Assembly: GCF_000282355.1 (NCBI RefSeq)
Contig: NZ_AKJL01000307.1
Location: 1 to 60,843 of the forward strand
DNA length: 60,843 bases
Source: Pseudomonas sp. GM49
GTDB lineage: Bacteria; Pseudomonadota; Gammaproteobacteria; Pseudomonadales; Pseudomonadaceae
Direction of reading: 5' to 3'
The position numbers were made by a program, and so were the translations under genes. The stretch's first letter is position 1. Every line of letters begins with the position of its first letter. The notes under the pieces are model-generated. The model was not told the DNA's origin, made no database searches, and was given only the letters and a program-made list of their open reading frames with translations. Shown here piece by piece: positions 18,014 to 27,649 of this stretch.

Positions 18014-19693
18014 TCAGGCTACCAGTTGATGGCAGCCGTATACCACCAGCACGCCCGCGATCAGCGTGGCATAGGGCAACCAGCCGGCGCGTTTCAGGCC
18101 GGCATCGGCTTGAACGTACAGGTCGTCGAGCATCGCTTGCGGGAAGCGCCCCTTGTCCTGTACGTAGTGACGGAAGCAGAACACTGGCAGGATCAGTAAC
18201 GCCAGCAGTAGGCCCGTCACCAGCGTCCCCGCGCCCCAGATATCGGCGCCCAGTCCCATGCAGGCCAGGTTGACGAGACTCAGTACGCCGCCGGCCGCCA
18301 ACAACAGGGTGGGAGCTTTGTATGGTCGTACCCAGTCGGGACGATCCAGGCGGTGGATCCAGCCGGCATTGAGGTTGAGGAAGTTGAAGATGATGTAGCT
18401 GACGTTGGACGCCGCGAGCACGAATACATAATCGGACATCAGCAACAGCAGCAGATTGAATGACAGATCTGTCCACATTGCCGCGGTGGGGGCGCCGTGT
18501 TCATTGGTGCGCCCCAGGTATTTTGGCAGCCAGCCGTCCACCGATGCCTGATACAGGGTGCGCGACGAACCGGACATGGAGGTCATGATCGCCAGCAAGG
18601 TGGCAAGGACTAGCATGATCAGCACGATATTTGCGACCACCTTGCCGCCGCCGATGCTGTCCGCCATGACCTGACCAACGCCCATGCCGCTGTAGATCGC
18701 TGGCGCTAACAGACCGCTGTAGACCGCAGGGGTGATGACTGCACCGCTGGCATCGAGCACGGCCGGTGTGACTAACTGACCAAGACCGAGACTGCCTTGA
18801 AACGCCAGGGGTACCAGGGTGAACACCAGAATGCACAGCAAGCCGGCATAGAAGATCGCCTTGAAGGTGTCGCGCTTGGGGTCCTTGAATTCCCGGGTGT
18901 AGCACACCGCCGTTTCGAATCCGTAGGTCGACCACGCAGCCATGAACAGCCCGCCGGCCATCAGCGACCAGCCGGACAGGTCCCATGGCCCGTCGATGAC
19001 TTGCCCGGCCGCATCATGCGCGAGCGGGTACAACGGCAGGAAATTGGCCTGGGCCGCATCCCCGGTGAACAAAGGCACCACCCCCACCAGCAGCAATGGA
19101 ATCAGTGACGTCACACCGAGCACCAGGGTCAGGCGTGCCGAGCGCAGGATGCCACCATGTTGCACGGCAAAGACCGTCAGCAGGATCAACAGGCCGATGG
19201 CGAATGTTGCGTTGATCCGCAGCGACAGGCCGCTCTTGATCCAGCCCAGATCGACCAAAGTCAATTGCCAGGTGTTGATCAGCGCGTCGGCGGGAAACAG
19301 CGCGGTGAGGATGTAACCGGCCGCCAGCCCTGAGCCAATGGACAAAACCGGGGACCAGGCCAGCCAGTTGCACCACACCGAGACCGGTGCGATCAGCTTG
19401 CTGTAGCGCACCCAGGCGACTGCACCGTAGACCGAGGCGCCACCGGATTTGTGTGGGAACAGCCCGGCGATTTCGGCATAGGTGAAGGCCTGGATGAAGC
19501 CGAACAGGATCGACACGATCCAGACGATCCAGGCCGGTTTGCCTACCGTTGCGGCAATCGCGCCGATAGAAAACAGCACCAGGGCGGGCACGCCACTGGC
19601 GACCCAGAACGCCCCGCGCCAATCGATCTTGCGGTGCAGGCTGCCCACTGAACTGGCGGCCTGCGGTACGGCCTCGAACGTAGTCGCTTCCAT
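18014..19693 (-). CDS. APC-superfamily permease, probable methylated-amine or amino acid importer
   Basis: A 559-residue integral membrane protein with about twelve to fourteen hydrophobic segments and the amino acid-polyamine-organocation fold (early WVASGVPALVLFSIGAIAATVGKPAWI, then AEIAGLFPHKSGGASVYGA). It is next to the trimethylamine genes on the same strand, so methylated amine uptake is plausible but not shown by sequence. The ATG at 19693 (MEATTFEAV) is preferred, because further upstream the frame would run into a REP sequence. Confidence 0.75.
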   Translation of the reverse strand: MEATTFEAVPQAASSVGSLHRKIDWRGAFWVASGVPALVLFSIGAIAATVGKPAWIVWIVSILFGFIQAFTYAEIAGLFPHKSGGASVYGAVAWVRYSKLIAPVSVWCNWLAWSPVLSIGSGLAAGYILTALFPADALINTWQLTLVDLGWIKSGLSLRINATFAIGLLILLTVFAVQHGGILRSARLTLVLGVTSLIPLLLVGVVPLFTGDAAQANFLPLYPLAHDAAGQVIDGPWDLSGWSLMAGGLFMAAWSTYGFETAVCYTREFKDPKRDTFKAIFYAGLLCILVFTLVPLAFQGSLGLGQLVTPAVLDASGAVITPAVYSGLLAPAIYSGMGVGQVMADSIGGGKVVANIVLIMLVLATLLAIMTSMSGSSRTLYQASVDGWLPKYLGRTNEHGAPTAAMWTDLSFNLLLLLMSDYVFVLAASNVSYIIFNFLNLNAGWIHRLDRPDWVRPYKAPTLLLAAGGVLSLVNLACMGLGADIWGAGTLVTGLLLALLILPVFCFRHYVQDKGRFPQAMLDDLYVQADAGLKRAGWLPYATLIAGVLVVYGCHQLVA

Positions 19694-19727
19694 CTTGGTA
19701 TTCCCATGTCTGAAAAAAGCAGGACCC

Positions 19728-19826
19728 TGTAGGAGCGAGCCTGCTCGCGATGGACATCCAGGCACCGCGGACAGTCAGGCAACCCGGTTATCGTTGACGT
19801 TCATCGCGAGCAGGCTCGCGCCTACA
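19728..19826. repeat. REP pair (REPIN)
   Basis: TGTAGGAGCGAGCCTGCTCG and its inverse ending GAGCAGGCTCGCGCCTACA. It separates tdm from the permease gene. Confidence 0.83.
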
Positions 19827-19853
19827 GGTGTGTATGGGCAGTTAAAAGGTTGA

Positions 19854-22196
19854 TCAACTACGCACCCGGCTCTTGTCCGGGTCGTAGAAAATCGCTGCGG
19901 TGACCGTGGCGCTGATGCGCTTCTGCAGGCCATCGACTTTGCCGATCTCCAACGCTGTGCCGACGTCGGCGCAGGCCACGTCGACCCGGCACAGCGCGAT
20001 ATTGCTGGCCAGCAGCGGTGAGCGGCAGGCACTGGTGATGACCCCGACCTGAGCCCGGCCGTGGTACACCGGGTCACCGTGGTGGGCGCCTTCGTTACCG
20101 CTCAGTTGCAGGCCGACCAGCTTGTGGGCTGGATGGGCGCTGCGCCGTAGCAGGGCGTCGCGACCGATGAAGTCATCGGTTTTGCTTTTCAGCGGTACGC
20201 AAAAGCCGATACCGGCCTCGAACGGATCGGTCTGGTCGCTGAATTCGTAGCCGGCAAAAATCAGCCCGGCTTCGATGCGCAGCATGTCCAGCGCTTCCAG
20301 CCCCAACGGCACCAGGCCCAAGGGTTGGCCCAGTTGCCAGATCCGGTCCCAGACCCGCTCGGCATCCTCAGGCTGGCACCACACTTCGTAACCCAGTTCA
20401 CCGGTGTAGCCGGTACGCGAGATCATCAGCGGGCAGCCGTCGTAACCGTCCAGGCGGCCTACAAGGAAGCGGAACCAGCCGAGGGTTTCCAGGCTCGGTT
20501 GGGTGGGGGGTGTCCAGACCATCTGCTTGAGCAGCTCGCGGCTCATCGGGCCTTGCACCGCCAGGTTATGGATCTGCTCGCTGGCGGATTTGATCCAGAC
20601 CTTCATGCCGAGTTTTTGCGCCTGCTCGCGCAGCCACACCCCGGCGTAGTCTTCGCCGCAGATCCAGCGGAAATTGTCCGGACCCAGGCGCAGCAGGGTA
20701 CCGTCGTCGAGCATGCCGCCGTGTTCGTGGCACATCGCCGAGTACACCACTTGGCCTACCGCCAGGCGCCGCACGTCGCGGGTCAGGCAGTACTGCAACA
20801 AGGCTTCGGCGTCGGGGCCGATGATTTCGAATTTGCGCAGGGCGGTCAGGTCCATCACCGCGACACGTTCGCGGCATCCAAGGTATTCCTCGATCGCGCC
20901 ATAGCCGTCGTAACGCAGGGGTAGCCACCAGTTGCGATAGTCCGTGAAGCTGCCGGTCAAGCGGCTGGTGCGTGAGTGGAACGCTGACTCACGGGTAAGG
21001 ATCGGGTCGGCATCGGCCGTGGTTCGAGTGCTCATGGCGATGGAAAAACGCTCCTTTTCGCTGTAGATGCGGACATGGATATCGGTCGGGTTCCAGCCAT
21101 TGGCCGGGTCGATGTCATCCGGGCACGAAGTACTGCCGCACACCATGTCGGTCATGGCCCGCAGCAGCACGTAGTCGCCGGGACGCGACCAGGGTTCATC
21201 CAGGGTCATCTGCTGGTGCGCGTCGATCCCGGTATTGAAGAAAAAATTGATCGCCGGCCAGCCATTGCGAGCCTTGACCCCATGGGGCGCGAGCACTCGG
21301 CTGAGGTTGTCGCTGCAGTTGTTGTGCCTGAAGTAGCCATGGTTCTCGTAGTAGCGCGCGGCGCAGGCCAGGGCGAAGGAGTCGTGGCGGCCGACGGTGT
21401 CACGCACCACCTCCAGCATCGGCTGCATCTGCCGGTCGAAAAACTTTGAGAACAGTCCCGGTGCCGGGTAGGCGCTGCCGTTCAGGGTGCGGGTCACAGT
21501 CTGGTCCAGGTCCAGTTCCAGGCCGCGATCCAGTGCCCGTCGATCCAGCGCGACGAAGTCCGAGCACTGGCGACCGGCGACATCCAGCACCTGCACATAC
21601 TGACCTTTTCCAACGGTGTAACTGTGGGCGGTGCCGGCGCCGATGGTGAATTCATCCAGCAGTTCAACCAGAGGCTCAGGCAGGTGAGGCAGCAACAGGG
21701 GCGAAGCATTGGCCCGAGTCACCAGCAGCCGCAGCTCGCTGGGCCGGTATTGCCGGTCAACGGCGGTCGGTCCGTCGGGTGCCGCGACGATCACCAGTAG
21801 CTCATCACTGGCGACAAAGCGGCGGCTGAAGTCGGCAGGGCTGTCCTCGTCCCAGAGTGAGGCGGCGCTGGGCAGTTGTCGTGGATCAATCGCGCGTCGG
21901 ATCAGCGCCTGGCCAATGCGGCGCGACTGCCAGGTCGGTTCGGCGAGCCGTGCGCCGATGAACCCGCAGGCCGTCGAACCGCTCAGTGCCCAGGCCGCCA
22001 GGGTGCTGCGACCGAGCGTATCTATGGCCAGCAATTCGCAGGGTTGCCGGCCTTCGAGGTCGATCACTTGCAGGCTGTCGCCGGGCTGCAACACGACAAG
22101 GGTTAGGCCGCCGGCGGCCACCCGATAGCGTTCCAGGGCCGGGGCCCGGGCAAAGAGTCCGGGCTCCCGCGGACGGGAAACACGAGGTGCGTTCAT
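19854..22196 (-). CDS. tdm: Trimethylamine N-oxide demethylase
   Basis: A 780-residue two-domain protein. The N-terminal half is a DUF1989-type domain with conserved Cys/His-rich stretches (FRHNNCSDN, GSTSCPDDIDP). The C-terminal half is GcvT-like, with GYTGELGYEVWCQ, and binds tetrahydrofolate. This fusion matches known Tdm, which converts TMAO to dimethylamine and formaldehyde, the latter captured by THF. ATG at 22196 follows GGGAG. A TTG further upstream would overlap tmm by 4 bp and is less likely. It follows tmm in the same operon, the expected pathway order. Confidence 0.87.
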   Translation of the reverse strand: MNAPRVSRPREPGLFARAPALERYRVAAGGLTLVVLQPGDSLQVIDLEGRQPCELLAIDTLGRSTLAAWALSGSTACGFIGARLAEPTWQSRRIGQALIRRAIDPRQLPSAASLWDEDSPADFSRRFVASDELLVIVAAPDGPTAVDRQYRPSELRLLVTRANASPLLLPHLPEPLVELLDEFTIGAGTAHSYTVGKGQYVQVLDVAGRQCSDFVALDRRALDRGLELDLDQTVTRTLNGSAYPAPGLFSKFFDRQMQPMLEVVRDTVGRHDSFALACAARYYENHGYFRHNNCSDNLSRVLAPHGVKARNGWPAINFFFNTGIDAHQQMTLDEPWSRPGDYVLLRAMTDMVCGSTSCPDDIDPANGWNPTDIHVRIYSEKERFSIAMSTRTTADADPILTRESAFHSRTSRLTGSFTDYRNWWLPLRYDGYGAIEEYLGCRERVAVMDLTALRKFEIIGPDAEALLQYCLTRDVRRLAVGQVVYSAMCHEHGGMLDDGTLLRLGPDNFRWICGEDYAGVWLREQAQKLGMKVWIKSASEQIHNLAVQGPMSRELLKQMVWTPPTQPSLETLGWFRFLVGRLDGYDGCPLMISRTGYTGELGYEVWCQPEDAERVWDRIWQLGQPLGLVPLGLEALDMLRIEAGLIFAGYEFSDQTDPFEAGIGFCVPLKSKTDDFIGRDALLRRSAHPAHKLVGLQLSGNEGAHHGDPVYHGRAQVGVITSACRSPLLASNIALCRVDVACADVGTALEIGKVDGLQKRISATVTAAIFYDPDKSRVRS

Positions 22197-22210
22197 GGTG
22201 GGCTCCCGGG

Positions 22211-23578
22211 TCAACCGATCGACTTGACGGACATCGGCGGTTCAGCGAGGTACGCCGCCATGGAGTCGTCAAGGGCATGCAGCCAGGGTGTGTGGTGGGG
22301 TGGCGACTGGGTGCCGGTCATCAGCGATCGGTAGGACTTGTCGCGGTAACCCATGATGTTGCGGGCCTTGTCGTGCTTCCAGTGCAGGAAGGTGTCGTTG
22401 ACTGCAGCGATATCGAAGTTCGGGTAGTCGGTGGCGTCCACCAGTTGCTGGATATAGGCGCCCTGGTATTCGAACATCTGCTGGTTGGTTTCAAGCTGCT
22501 GTTCACGGGCATGCCATTCCTGACTATCGGCGGCCCTTTGTGTCTGGTCAGGTAGGGCGATGCGTTGCAGGATCACGTCGCGGGCGTACCAGGCCTGGGC
22601 GTCGAACATGTTGAACGAGTACCACTGGTCCTGCATGCCGAGGTAGATCAGTTGCGGGTTGGGCTCCCAGAAAATGCCCTTGTACAGGTTCATCGGCCAT
22701 AGCCGGTTGTCGGTCTTGAGGCACAGCTCGTCCGGCAGGAAGGGGAAGTGATGTTTGTAGCCGGTGCAGAGGATCACCGCATCGATGTGCTTGTGGGTGC
22801 CGTCGATAAAGTACGCGCGGTTTTTTTCCAGGCGCTGCAACAGCGGTTTTTCTTCCCAGTTGGCGGGCCAGTCATAGCCCATGGGCGCGGTGCGGTAGCA
22901 GCTGGTGATGCTGCGGGCGCCGTACTTGTAGCACTGTGAACCGATGTCTTCGGCGGAATAGCTGCTGCCGACGATCAACAGATCCTTGCCCTTGAACTCC
23001 AGCGCCTCGCGGAAATCATGGGCGTGCAGGATGCGCCCGCCGAACTGCTCGAATCCTTGGAAGTACGGCATCTTCGGCGTCGAAAAGTGCCCGCAGGCGT
23101 TGATCACATAGTCGAACTGTTCCGAGGTCTGGGTATCGCTGCCGTGGTCGTGGGCGACCACCGTGAAGCGGCGAGTCTCTTGGTCAAAGGTGACCTGGCG
23201 CACCACATTGTTGAAACGGATGTAGTCGCGAACCCCGGCTTTTTCGACGCGGCCCTTGATGTAGTCCCAGAGCACTTCCCTTGGTGGATAGGAGCCGATG
23301 GGGCGACCAAAATGTTCTTCGAACGTGTAGTCGGCGAACTCCAGGCATTCCTTCGGGCCGTTCGACCACAGGTAGCGGTACATGCTGCCATGCACGGGTT
23401 CGCCGTTCTCGTCCAGGCCGGTGCGCCAGGTGTAATTCCACATGCCACCCCAGTCTTGCTGTTTTTCATAGCAGACCAGTTCCGGGATGGGCGTTCCCTG
23501 GTCCCTGGCCGATTGAAATGCCCGCAGTTGAGCCATGCCGCAAGGGCCGGCGCCGATGATTGCTACGCGTGTGGTCAT
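22211..23578 (-). CDS. tmm: Trimethylamine monooxygenase
   Basis: This 455-residue class B flavin monooxygenase would oxidise trimethylamine to TMAO using NADPH and oxygen. FAD motif GAGPCG lies at 8-13. The FMO fingerprint FGGRILHAHDF (FxGxxxHxxxF) and NADPH motif GSSYSAED follow, then ILCTGY. Both overall length and the N-terminal RVAIIGAGPCGMAQLRAF agree with bacterial Tmm. Its product is the substrate of the next gene, tdm. A purU copy lies upstream. Other amine FMOs are possible, but the neighbours argue strongly for trimethylamine. Confidence 0.9.
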   Translation of the reverse strand: MTTRVAIIGAGPCGMAQLRAFQSARDQGTPIPELVCYEKQQDWGGMWNYTWRTGLDENGEPVHGSMYRYLWSNGPKECLEFADYTFEEHFGRPIGSYPPREVLWDYIKGRVEKAGVRDYIRFNNVVRQVTFDQETRRFTVVAHDHGSDTQTSEQFDYVINACGHFSTPKMPYFQGFEQFGGRILHAHDFREALEFKGKDLLIVGSSYSAEDIGSQCYKYGARSITSCYRTAPMGYDWPANWEEKPLLQRLEKNRAYFIDGTHKHIDAVILCTGYKHHFPFLPDELCLKTDNRLWPMNLYKGIFWEPNPQLIYLGMQDQWYSFNMFDAQAWYARDVILQRIALPDQTQRAADSQEWHAREQQLETNQQMFEYQGAYIQQLVDATDYPNFDIAAVNDTFLHWKHDKARNIMGYRDKSYRSLMTGTQSPPHHTPWLHALDDSMAAYLAEPPMSVKSIG

Positions 23579-23630
23579 GGTCGTTTCTCGTGGCTGTGTC
23601 TCGTGGCTGTGAATCGGAAAAAGGGCTCGC

Positions 23631-24497
23631 TCAGCGAAAGATCACCGTTTTGTCCTGGTTGATGAACACCCGGTGTTCCAGGTGGTATTTCAGGGCTTTG
23701 GAAAGCGCTACGGTTTCGGTGTCGCGGCCGATGGCGACCAGCGCATCGGGCAGGTAGGTGTGATCGACTCGCTGGATTTCCTGCTCGATGATCGGGCCTT
23801 CGTCGAGGTCCGAGGTGACGTAGTGGGCGGTGGCGCCGATCAGTTTCACACCGCGCTCATAAGCCTGGTGATAGGGCTTGGCCCCCTTGAAACCGGGCAG
23901 GAACGAGTGATGGATGTTGATGGCCCGGCCGGACAGCCGCTGGCACAGTCCGTCGGACAGAATCTGCATGTAGCGCGCGAGCACCACCAGATCGGTCTGA
24001 GTGTCCTCGACGATGCGCATCAACTCGGCTTCCTGGCTGGCCTTGCTGTCCTTGGTGATCGGCAGGTAGATGAAGCGGATGCCTTCGCGTTCGGCCATGG
24101 CTCGCAGGTCCAGGTGGTTGGAGACCACTGCGGTGATGTGCATGTCCATCTCGCCCTTGCGGTGGCGGTACAGCAGGTCGGTCAGGCAGTGGTCGAACTT
24201 GCTGACCATCAGCAGCACCCGGGTCGGCTGACTGCTGCAGAACAGTTGCCATTGCATGTCGAAGCCGCCGGCCAGGTCGCCCAGATCCTCGCGCAGGGCA
24301 CCGATATCGCCGGTCACGCCGGTGTTGAAACGGAACACCGCGCGCATGAAAAACTGCCCGGTGAACTCGTCGTCGAATTGCGCCAGCTCGCTGATGTAGC
24401 ACTGCTGTCCGGCCAGACAGGTGGTGATCGCGGCAACGATGCCGGACGCTGCCGGGCAATTGATCTTGAGAATGTAATGTTCGTTGGAAGTGTCCAT
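23631..24497 (-). CDS. purU: Formyltetrahydrofolate deformylase (copy 2)
   Basis: The second PurU of the window, 288 residues, equal in length to the copy at 8960 and with the same ACT plus formyltransferase layout (IHHSFLPGFKGAKPYHQAY, DLDEGPI). It lies between the GcvT-type dmm partner gene and tmm. It would release formate and regenerate THF used by Tdm and the dimethylamine system. Having one PurU in each half of the cluster suggests the two operons can run independently. Confidence 0.92.
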   Translation of the reverse strand: MDTSNEHYILKINCPAASGIVAAITTCLAGQQCYISELAQFDDEFTGQFFMRAVFRFNTGVTGDIGALREDLGDLAGGFDMQWQLFCSSQPTRVLLMVSKFDHCLTDLLYRHRKGEMDMHITAVVSNHLDLRAMAEREGIRFIYLPITKDSKASQEAELMRIVEDTQTDLVVLARYMQILSDGLCQRLSGRAINIHHSFLPGFKGAKPYHQAYERGVKLIGATAHYVTSDLDEGPIIEQEIQRVDHTYLPDALVAIGRDTETVALSKALKYHLEHRVFINQDKTVIFR

Positions 24498-24528
24498 CGA
24501 AGGTCCCTTGGATAAAGTGGTTGGAGGC

Positions 24529-25659
24529 TCAGCCCTTGGCCGTGCGCTTGGTTTTTTCCGGATCGTCGAAGGGCAGGGTGTGGGTCACGGCGGCGCTTTC
24601 CTGACTGCCGCGAACCTGCAGGGCAATGCCTGGGGCCGAGCAGGCGACGCTCATGCGGGCGATGGCCATCGAGCGTTTGCTCAAGCGCGAATACATGCCA
24701 CAGGTGATCACTCCGACTTGCTGGTTGCCTTGCCACAGGGTGTCGCCGGCCTCCGCGGCGCGGACGCCTTCGAGCAATACGCCGGTGATCTTGAAGCGCT
24801 CCTGGCCGCGCAGGCGAAAGTGCTCTTCGGCGCCGCGGAATTCGCGCTTGTCCGGGGACACGGTGAAATCCAGGCCCATTTCCCACAGAGTGTCGCCAGC
24901 CTTCTGATCGGCGAAGGGGTACATCTGCGAGTTGTCGTAGGGGAAAAACATCAGCGAGCTTTCCACCCGCAACCAGTCCAGGGCGGTAAAGGCGCAAGGG
25001 ATGATGCCCAGGCCCGCGCCCTGTTCGAGGATCGTGTCCCACAGCGCCGGGGCATCGGCGGCCTTGCAGAAAATCTCGTAGCCGCGCTCGCCGGTGTAAC
25101 CGGTGCGAGAGATCATCACCGGACGGTCGAACAGGCGGGTTTGCAGGTGATGGAAGTAAGGCAGCTGACGGATCCCGGGGACGTGCTCGGCGAGAAAGTC
25201 CACCGCCAGCGGCCCTTGCAGCGACAGGTCGTGCAGGTCGTCGTCGAACAGCACCGCCACCTGGCGACCCTGAGATGAACGCACCAGCATTTCGTGGCCA
25301 CTGCCTGCACCATGGACCACCATGAAGGCGTTGGGGCCGGTGCGGTAGACGATGCAGTCATCGACGAACTTGCCGTCCTCGTCGAGCATCGAGGCGTACA
25401 CCGACTTGCCGGGGTAAAGCTTGGCGATGTCGCGGGTGGTCGCCCATTGCAGCAGGCTCTCGGCGTGGGGGCCGACATAGTGGACTTTTTTCAGTCCGGA
25501 CACGTCCATCAGACCGGCCCGGGTGCGGATCGCCTGATGGTGGTCGGCCAGATCGCTGCTGTAGGTCCAGGCAGTGCCCATGCCGTTCCAGTCTTCGAGG
25601 TTCGAGCCGAGTGCACGGTGCCGTTCGGCCAGTGCAGAAATACGCCATGAATGCGCCAT
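24529..25659 (-). CDS. dmmD: GcvT-like tetrahydrofolate protein of the dimethylamine system
   Basis: A 376-residue aminomethyltransferase-fold protein with SGLKKVHYVGPHAE early and GYTGERGYEIFCK in the folate-binding core. There is no adjoining glycine cleavage gene. It sits directly after the dimethylamine monooxygenase subunit genes, as in known dmmDABC clusters, and probably traps the formaldehyde released from dimethylamine on THF. Subunit lettering is taken from those clusters and carries some uncertainty. Confidence 0.75.
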   Translation of the reverse strand: MAHSWRISALAERHRALGSNLEDWNGMGTAWTYSSDLADHHQAIRTRAGLMDVSGLKKVHYVGPHAESLLQWATTRDIAKLYPGKSVYASMLDEDGKFVDDCIVYRTGPNAFMVVHGAGSGHEMLVRSSQGRQVAVLFDDDLHDLSLQGPLAVDFLAEHVPGIRQLPYFHHLQTRLFDRPVMISRTGYTGERGYEIFCKAADAPALWDTILEQGAGLGIIPCAFTALDWLRVESSLMFFPYDNSQMYPFADQKAGDTLWEMGLDFTVSPDKREFRGAEEHFRLRGQERFKITGVLLEGVRAAEAGDTLWQGNQQVGVITCGMYSRLSKRSMAIARMSVACSAPGIALQVRGSQESAAVTHTLPFDDPEKTKRTAKG

Positions 25660-25693
25660 GTGAAGATCCTTGTCGGTGAAAGGGGGTCAGGGT

Positions 25694-26710
25694 TCAGGCT
25701 TGCGGGTCGAAGCGGCTGAGCCACTCGACCAGGGTTTGTCGGTAGCGGCTCATGCCCTTGTAGTCGGCGATCGGCTCGGGCAGGTCGCGGAGCACACGGT
25801 GCAGTCGGCAGCCCCAGCCGGGCTGGGTGACCAGCTCCTGCATGCTGATCAGGTAGGTGCGGATGCTGAACATCACCGCGTTGCTGCGCGACAGACGGGC
25901 CATCACTTGCAACTCGACCCGCAGGTGAACCTGTTGCCCGACGTTCTCGGCGGTGATGCGACCGCGGTCGGCGCCCCATTCATGGAAAGTCTCGGGGGAG
26001 GAGTCCAGGCGCGGGTTGATGGTCAGCGTCCAGTTCAGACGCCGCACCGGCTGCCCCACTTGCAGGTTGAGCAGGTATTTCAGCGCGCGGTCGAAGATGC
26101 CCATTTGGTGGGCCATGGGCACTGGCGAATGCCACTGTTTGAAACTCATGCCGGCGTCGAAGGCCAGGGACCAGTCGGCCGGGCTGGTGACCAGGCCGGC
26201 ATCCATGTACAGATCGCCGTCGCGTTGATCGAGCAGGGCGAAATCCCCCTGCACCTGTCGGCCAATGAACTCCAGCGGTTCGCAAGGCAGGGTCGCGGCA
26301 TCACCGAACACAAAGCGCTGATCGATATCCAGCAGGGTGTTTCGCCAATGCCAGTGATCACCGTCACGCACCAGCGAGAACCACTGCGGATAATCCGCGG
26401 CCAGGTGCTCCATGAGCATCTGCAGCGCATCCCAGGCCGCCACTTGCATGTGCGGCAGCACCAGGAAGCGGCGCGGATCCTTGTCCAGCACCAGGGCGCG
26501 TTCGGCCATTTCCGAGCGGTAGTGTTCGTCGATGTCGAACCCGTGCTGGTAAATCGAGCCGGGATCCCGGGAAGTTGCCGGTTCGATGTTCACCGAATAC
26601 AGGTAGCTGTCCTCGGTGAAGGGGAAGGGAAAACGACTGATGGCGGCGGGGCTGTTGCGAAAGCTGAAATCGTCTCGATAGCTCTGCACGGGGCTTGATT
26701 GAATGGTCAT
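25694..26710 (-). CDS. Dimethylamine monooxygenase haem-type subunit (DUF3445 family)
   Basis: A 338-residue protein of the DUF3445 family, now described as haem-dependent oxidative N-demethylase. Recognisable parts are FPFTEDSYLYSVNIEPA, a central GLVTSPADWSLAFDAG, and EPIADYKGMSRYRQTL at the end. It would be the oxygen-activating subunit for dimethylamine N-demethylation. The reductase gene precedes it by 9 bp. I give no symbol because the naming of the A, B and C subunits is inconsistent in my memory. No signal or transmembrane segment is seen. Confidence 0.78.
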   Translation of the reverse strand: MTIQSSPVQSYRDDFSFRNSPAAISRFPFPFTEDSYLYSVNIEPATSRDPGSIYQHGFDIDEHYRSEMAERALVLDKDPRRFLVLPHMQVAAWDALQMLMEHLAADYPQWFSLVRDGDHWHWRNTLLDIDQRFVFGDAATLPCEPLEFIGRQVQGDFALLDQRDGDLYMDAGLVTSPADWSLAFDAGMSFKQWHSPVPMAHQMGIFDRALKYLLNLQVGQPVRRLNWTLTINPRLDSSPETFHEWGADRGRITAENVGQQVHLRVELQVMARLSRSNAVMFSIRTYLISMQELVTQPGWGCRLHRVLRDLPEPIADYKGMSRYRQTLVEWLSRFDPQA

Positions 26711-26719
26711 GGTCGACTC

Positions 26720-27649
26720 CTAAAGATCCAGCGAAATGCAAGGGCCGCAGCCGCGAGAGACACAGGGCATGAGAAAGTCGGCCTGCTCGGCGGGGCTCAG
26801 AAAACTGTCGCGGTGTTCGATGTCGCCGCCCACGTGGCGGGTCATGCATTGGCCGCAGACCCCGCCACGACACAGGTTGGGGATCTGCAGCCCAGCGGAC
26901 TCCAGGGCTTCGAGCAGGCTTTGATCGGGGCCGATCCGCAGGCGCCGGCCGCTGCGCAGCAGTTCCAGCTCGAAGGGTTGGCCCGGTTGTGCGGCATTGA
27001 ACGCTTCCCAATGCACACGGCTGGACGGCCAGCCGAGTGCCTTGGCCTGTTGCCGAACCGCGTCGAGCAACGGTTGCGGACCGCAGGTGTAAAGGTGGCT
27101 GCCCAGCGGTCGATCACGCAGGATCCGGCTCAGGTCCGGGCGGCTGACGTAGGTGTGCAGACGCGATCCCAGTCGCAGTTGCAACGCCTCGACATAGGCA
27201 TCGCTCAGGCCCGGACGACAGAGGTAGTGCAATTCGAAGTGGGCCTTGCGTTGTTCCAGGGCCGCGATGTAGGTCATGAACGGTGTGATGCCGATGCCTC
27301 CAGCGATCAGGATGTGCAGGCTGGCGGTCGAGTGCAGGGCGAACAGATTGGCCGGCGGCGAAATCTGCAGCGTGTCCCCGACCTGGACCTGCCGATGCAG
27401 GTAGTGCGAGCCGCCGCGGGAGGCCTCCTGCAGGCGTACGGCGATGCGGTAATGCTGGCTGTCCGCCGGGTCGCTGGTGAGTGAATAGGCATTGCGCAGC
27501 TTGCCCTCTGCCAGTGGCAGGTGAACCTGCACATGACTGCCGGGGGAGAAAGCCGGCAGGGGCCCGGCGCACGCCTTCAGGGTGAATTCGCGCACCACTG
27601 GGGTAAGCATTCTCGCCGCGCTGACCCGCACTTCGATTGTGGCGCTCAT
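26720..27649 (-). CDS. Dimethylamine monooxygenase reductase subunit
   Basis: A 309-residue reductase with the opposite domain order to the one at 244: FMN/FAD barrel (RNAYSLTSDP), NAD domain (GGIGITPFM, TCGPQPLLDAV), then a C-terminal [2Fe-2S] ferredoxin with CRGGVCGQC and a fourth Cys in LMPCVSRG. This is the phthalate dioxygenase reductase class. The start at 27649 overlaps the previous gene's stop by 4 bp (ATGA). It would feed electrons to the DUF3445 subunit. Confidence 0.85.
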   Translation of the reverse strand: MSATIEVRVSAARMLTPVVREFTLKACAGPLPAFSPGSHVQVHLPLAEGKLRNAYSLTSDPADSQHYRIAVRLQEASRGGSHYLHRQVQVGDTLQISPPANLFALHSTASLHILIAGGIGITPFMTYIAALEQRKAHFELHYLCRPGLSDAYVEALQLRLGSRLHTYVSRPDLSRILRDRPLGSHLYTCGPQPLLDAVRQQAKALGWPSSRVHWEAFNAAQPGQPFELELLRSGRRLRIGPDQSLLEALESAGLQIPNLCRGGVCGQCMTRHVGGDIEHRDSFLSPAEQADFLMPCVSRGCGPCISLDL

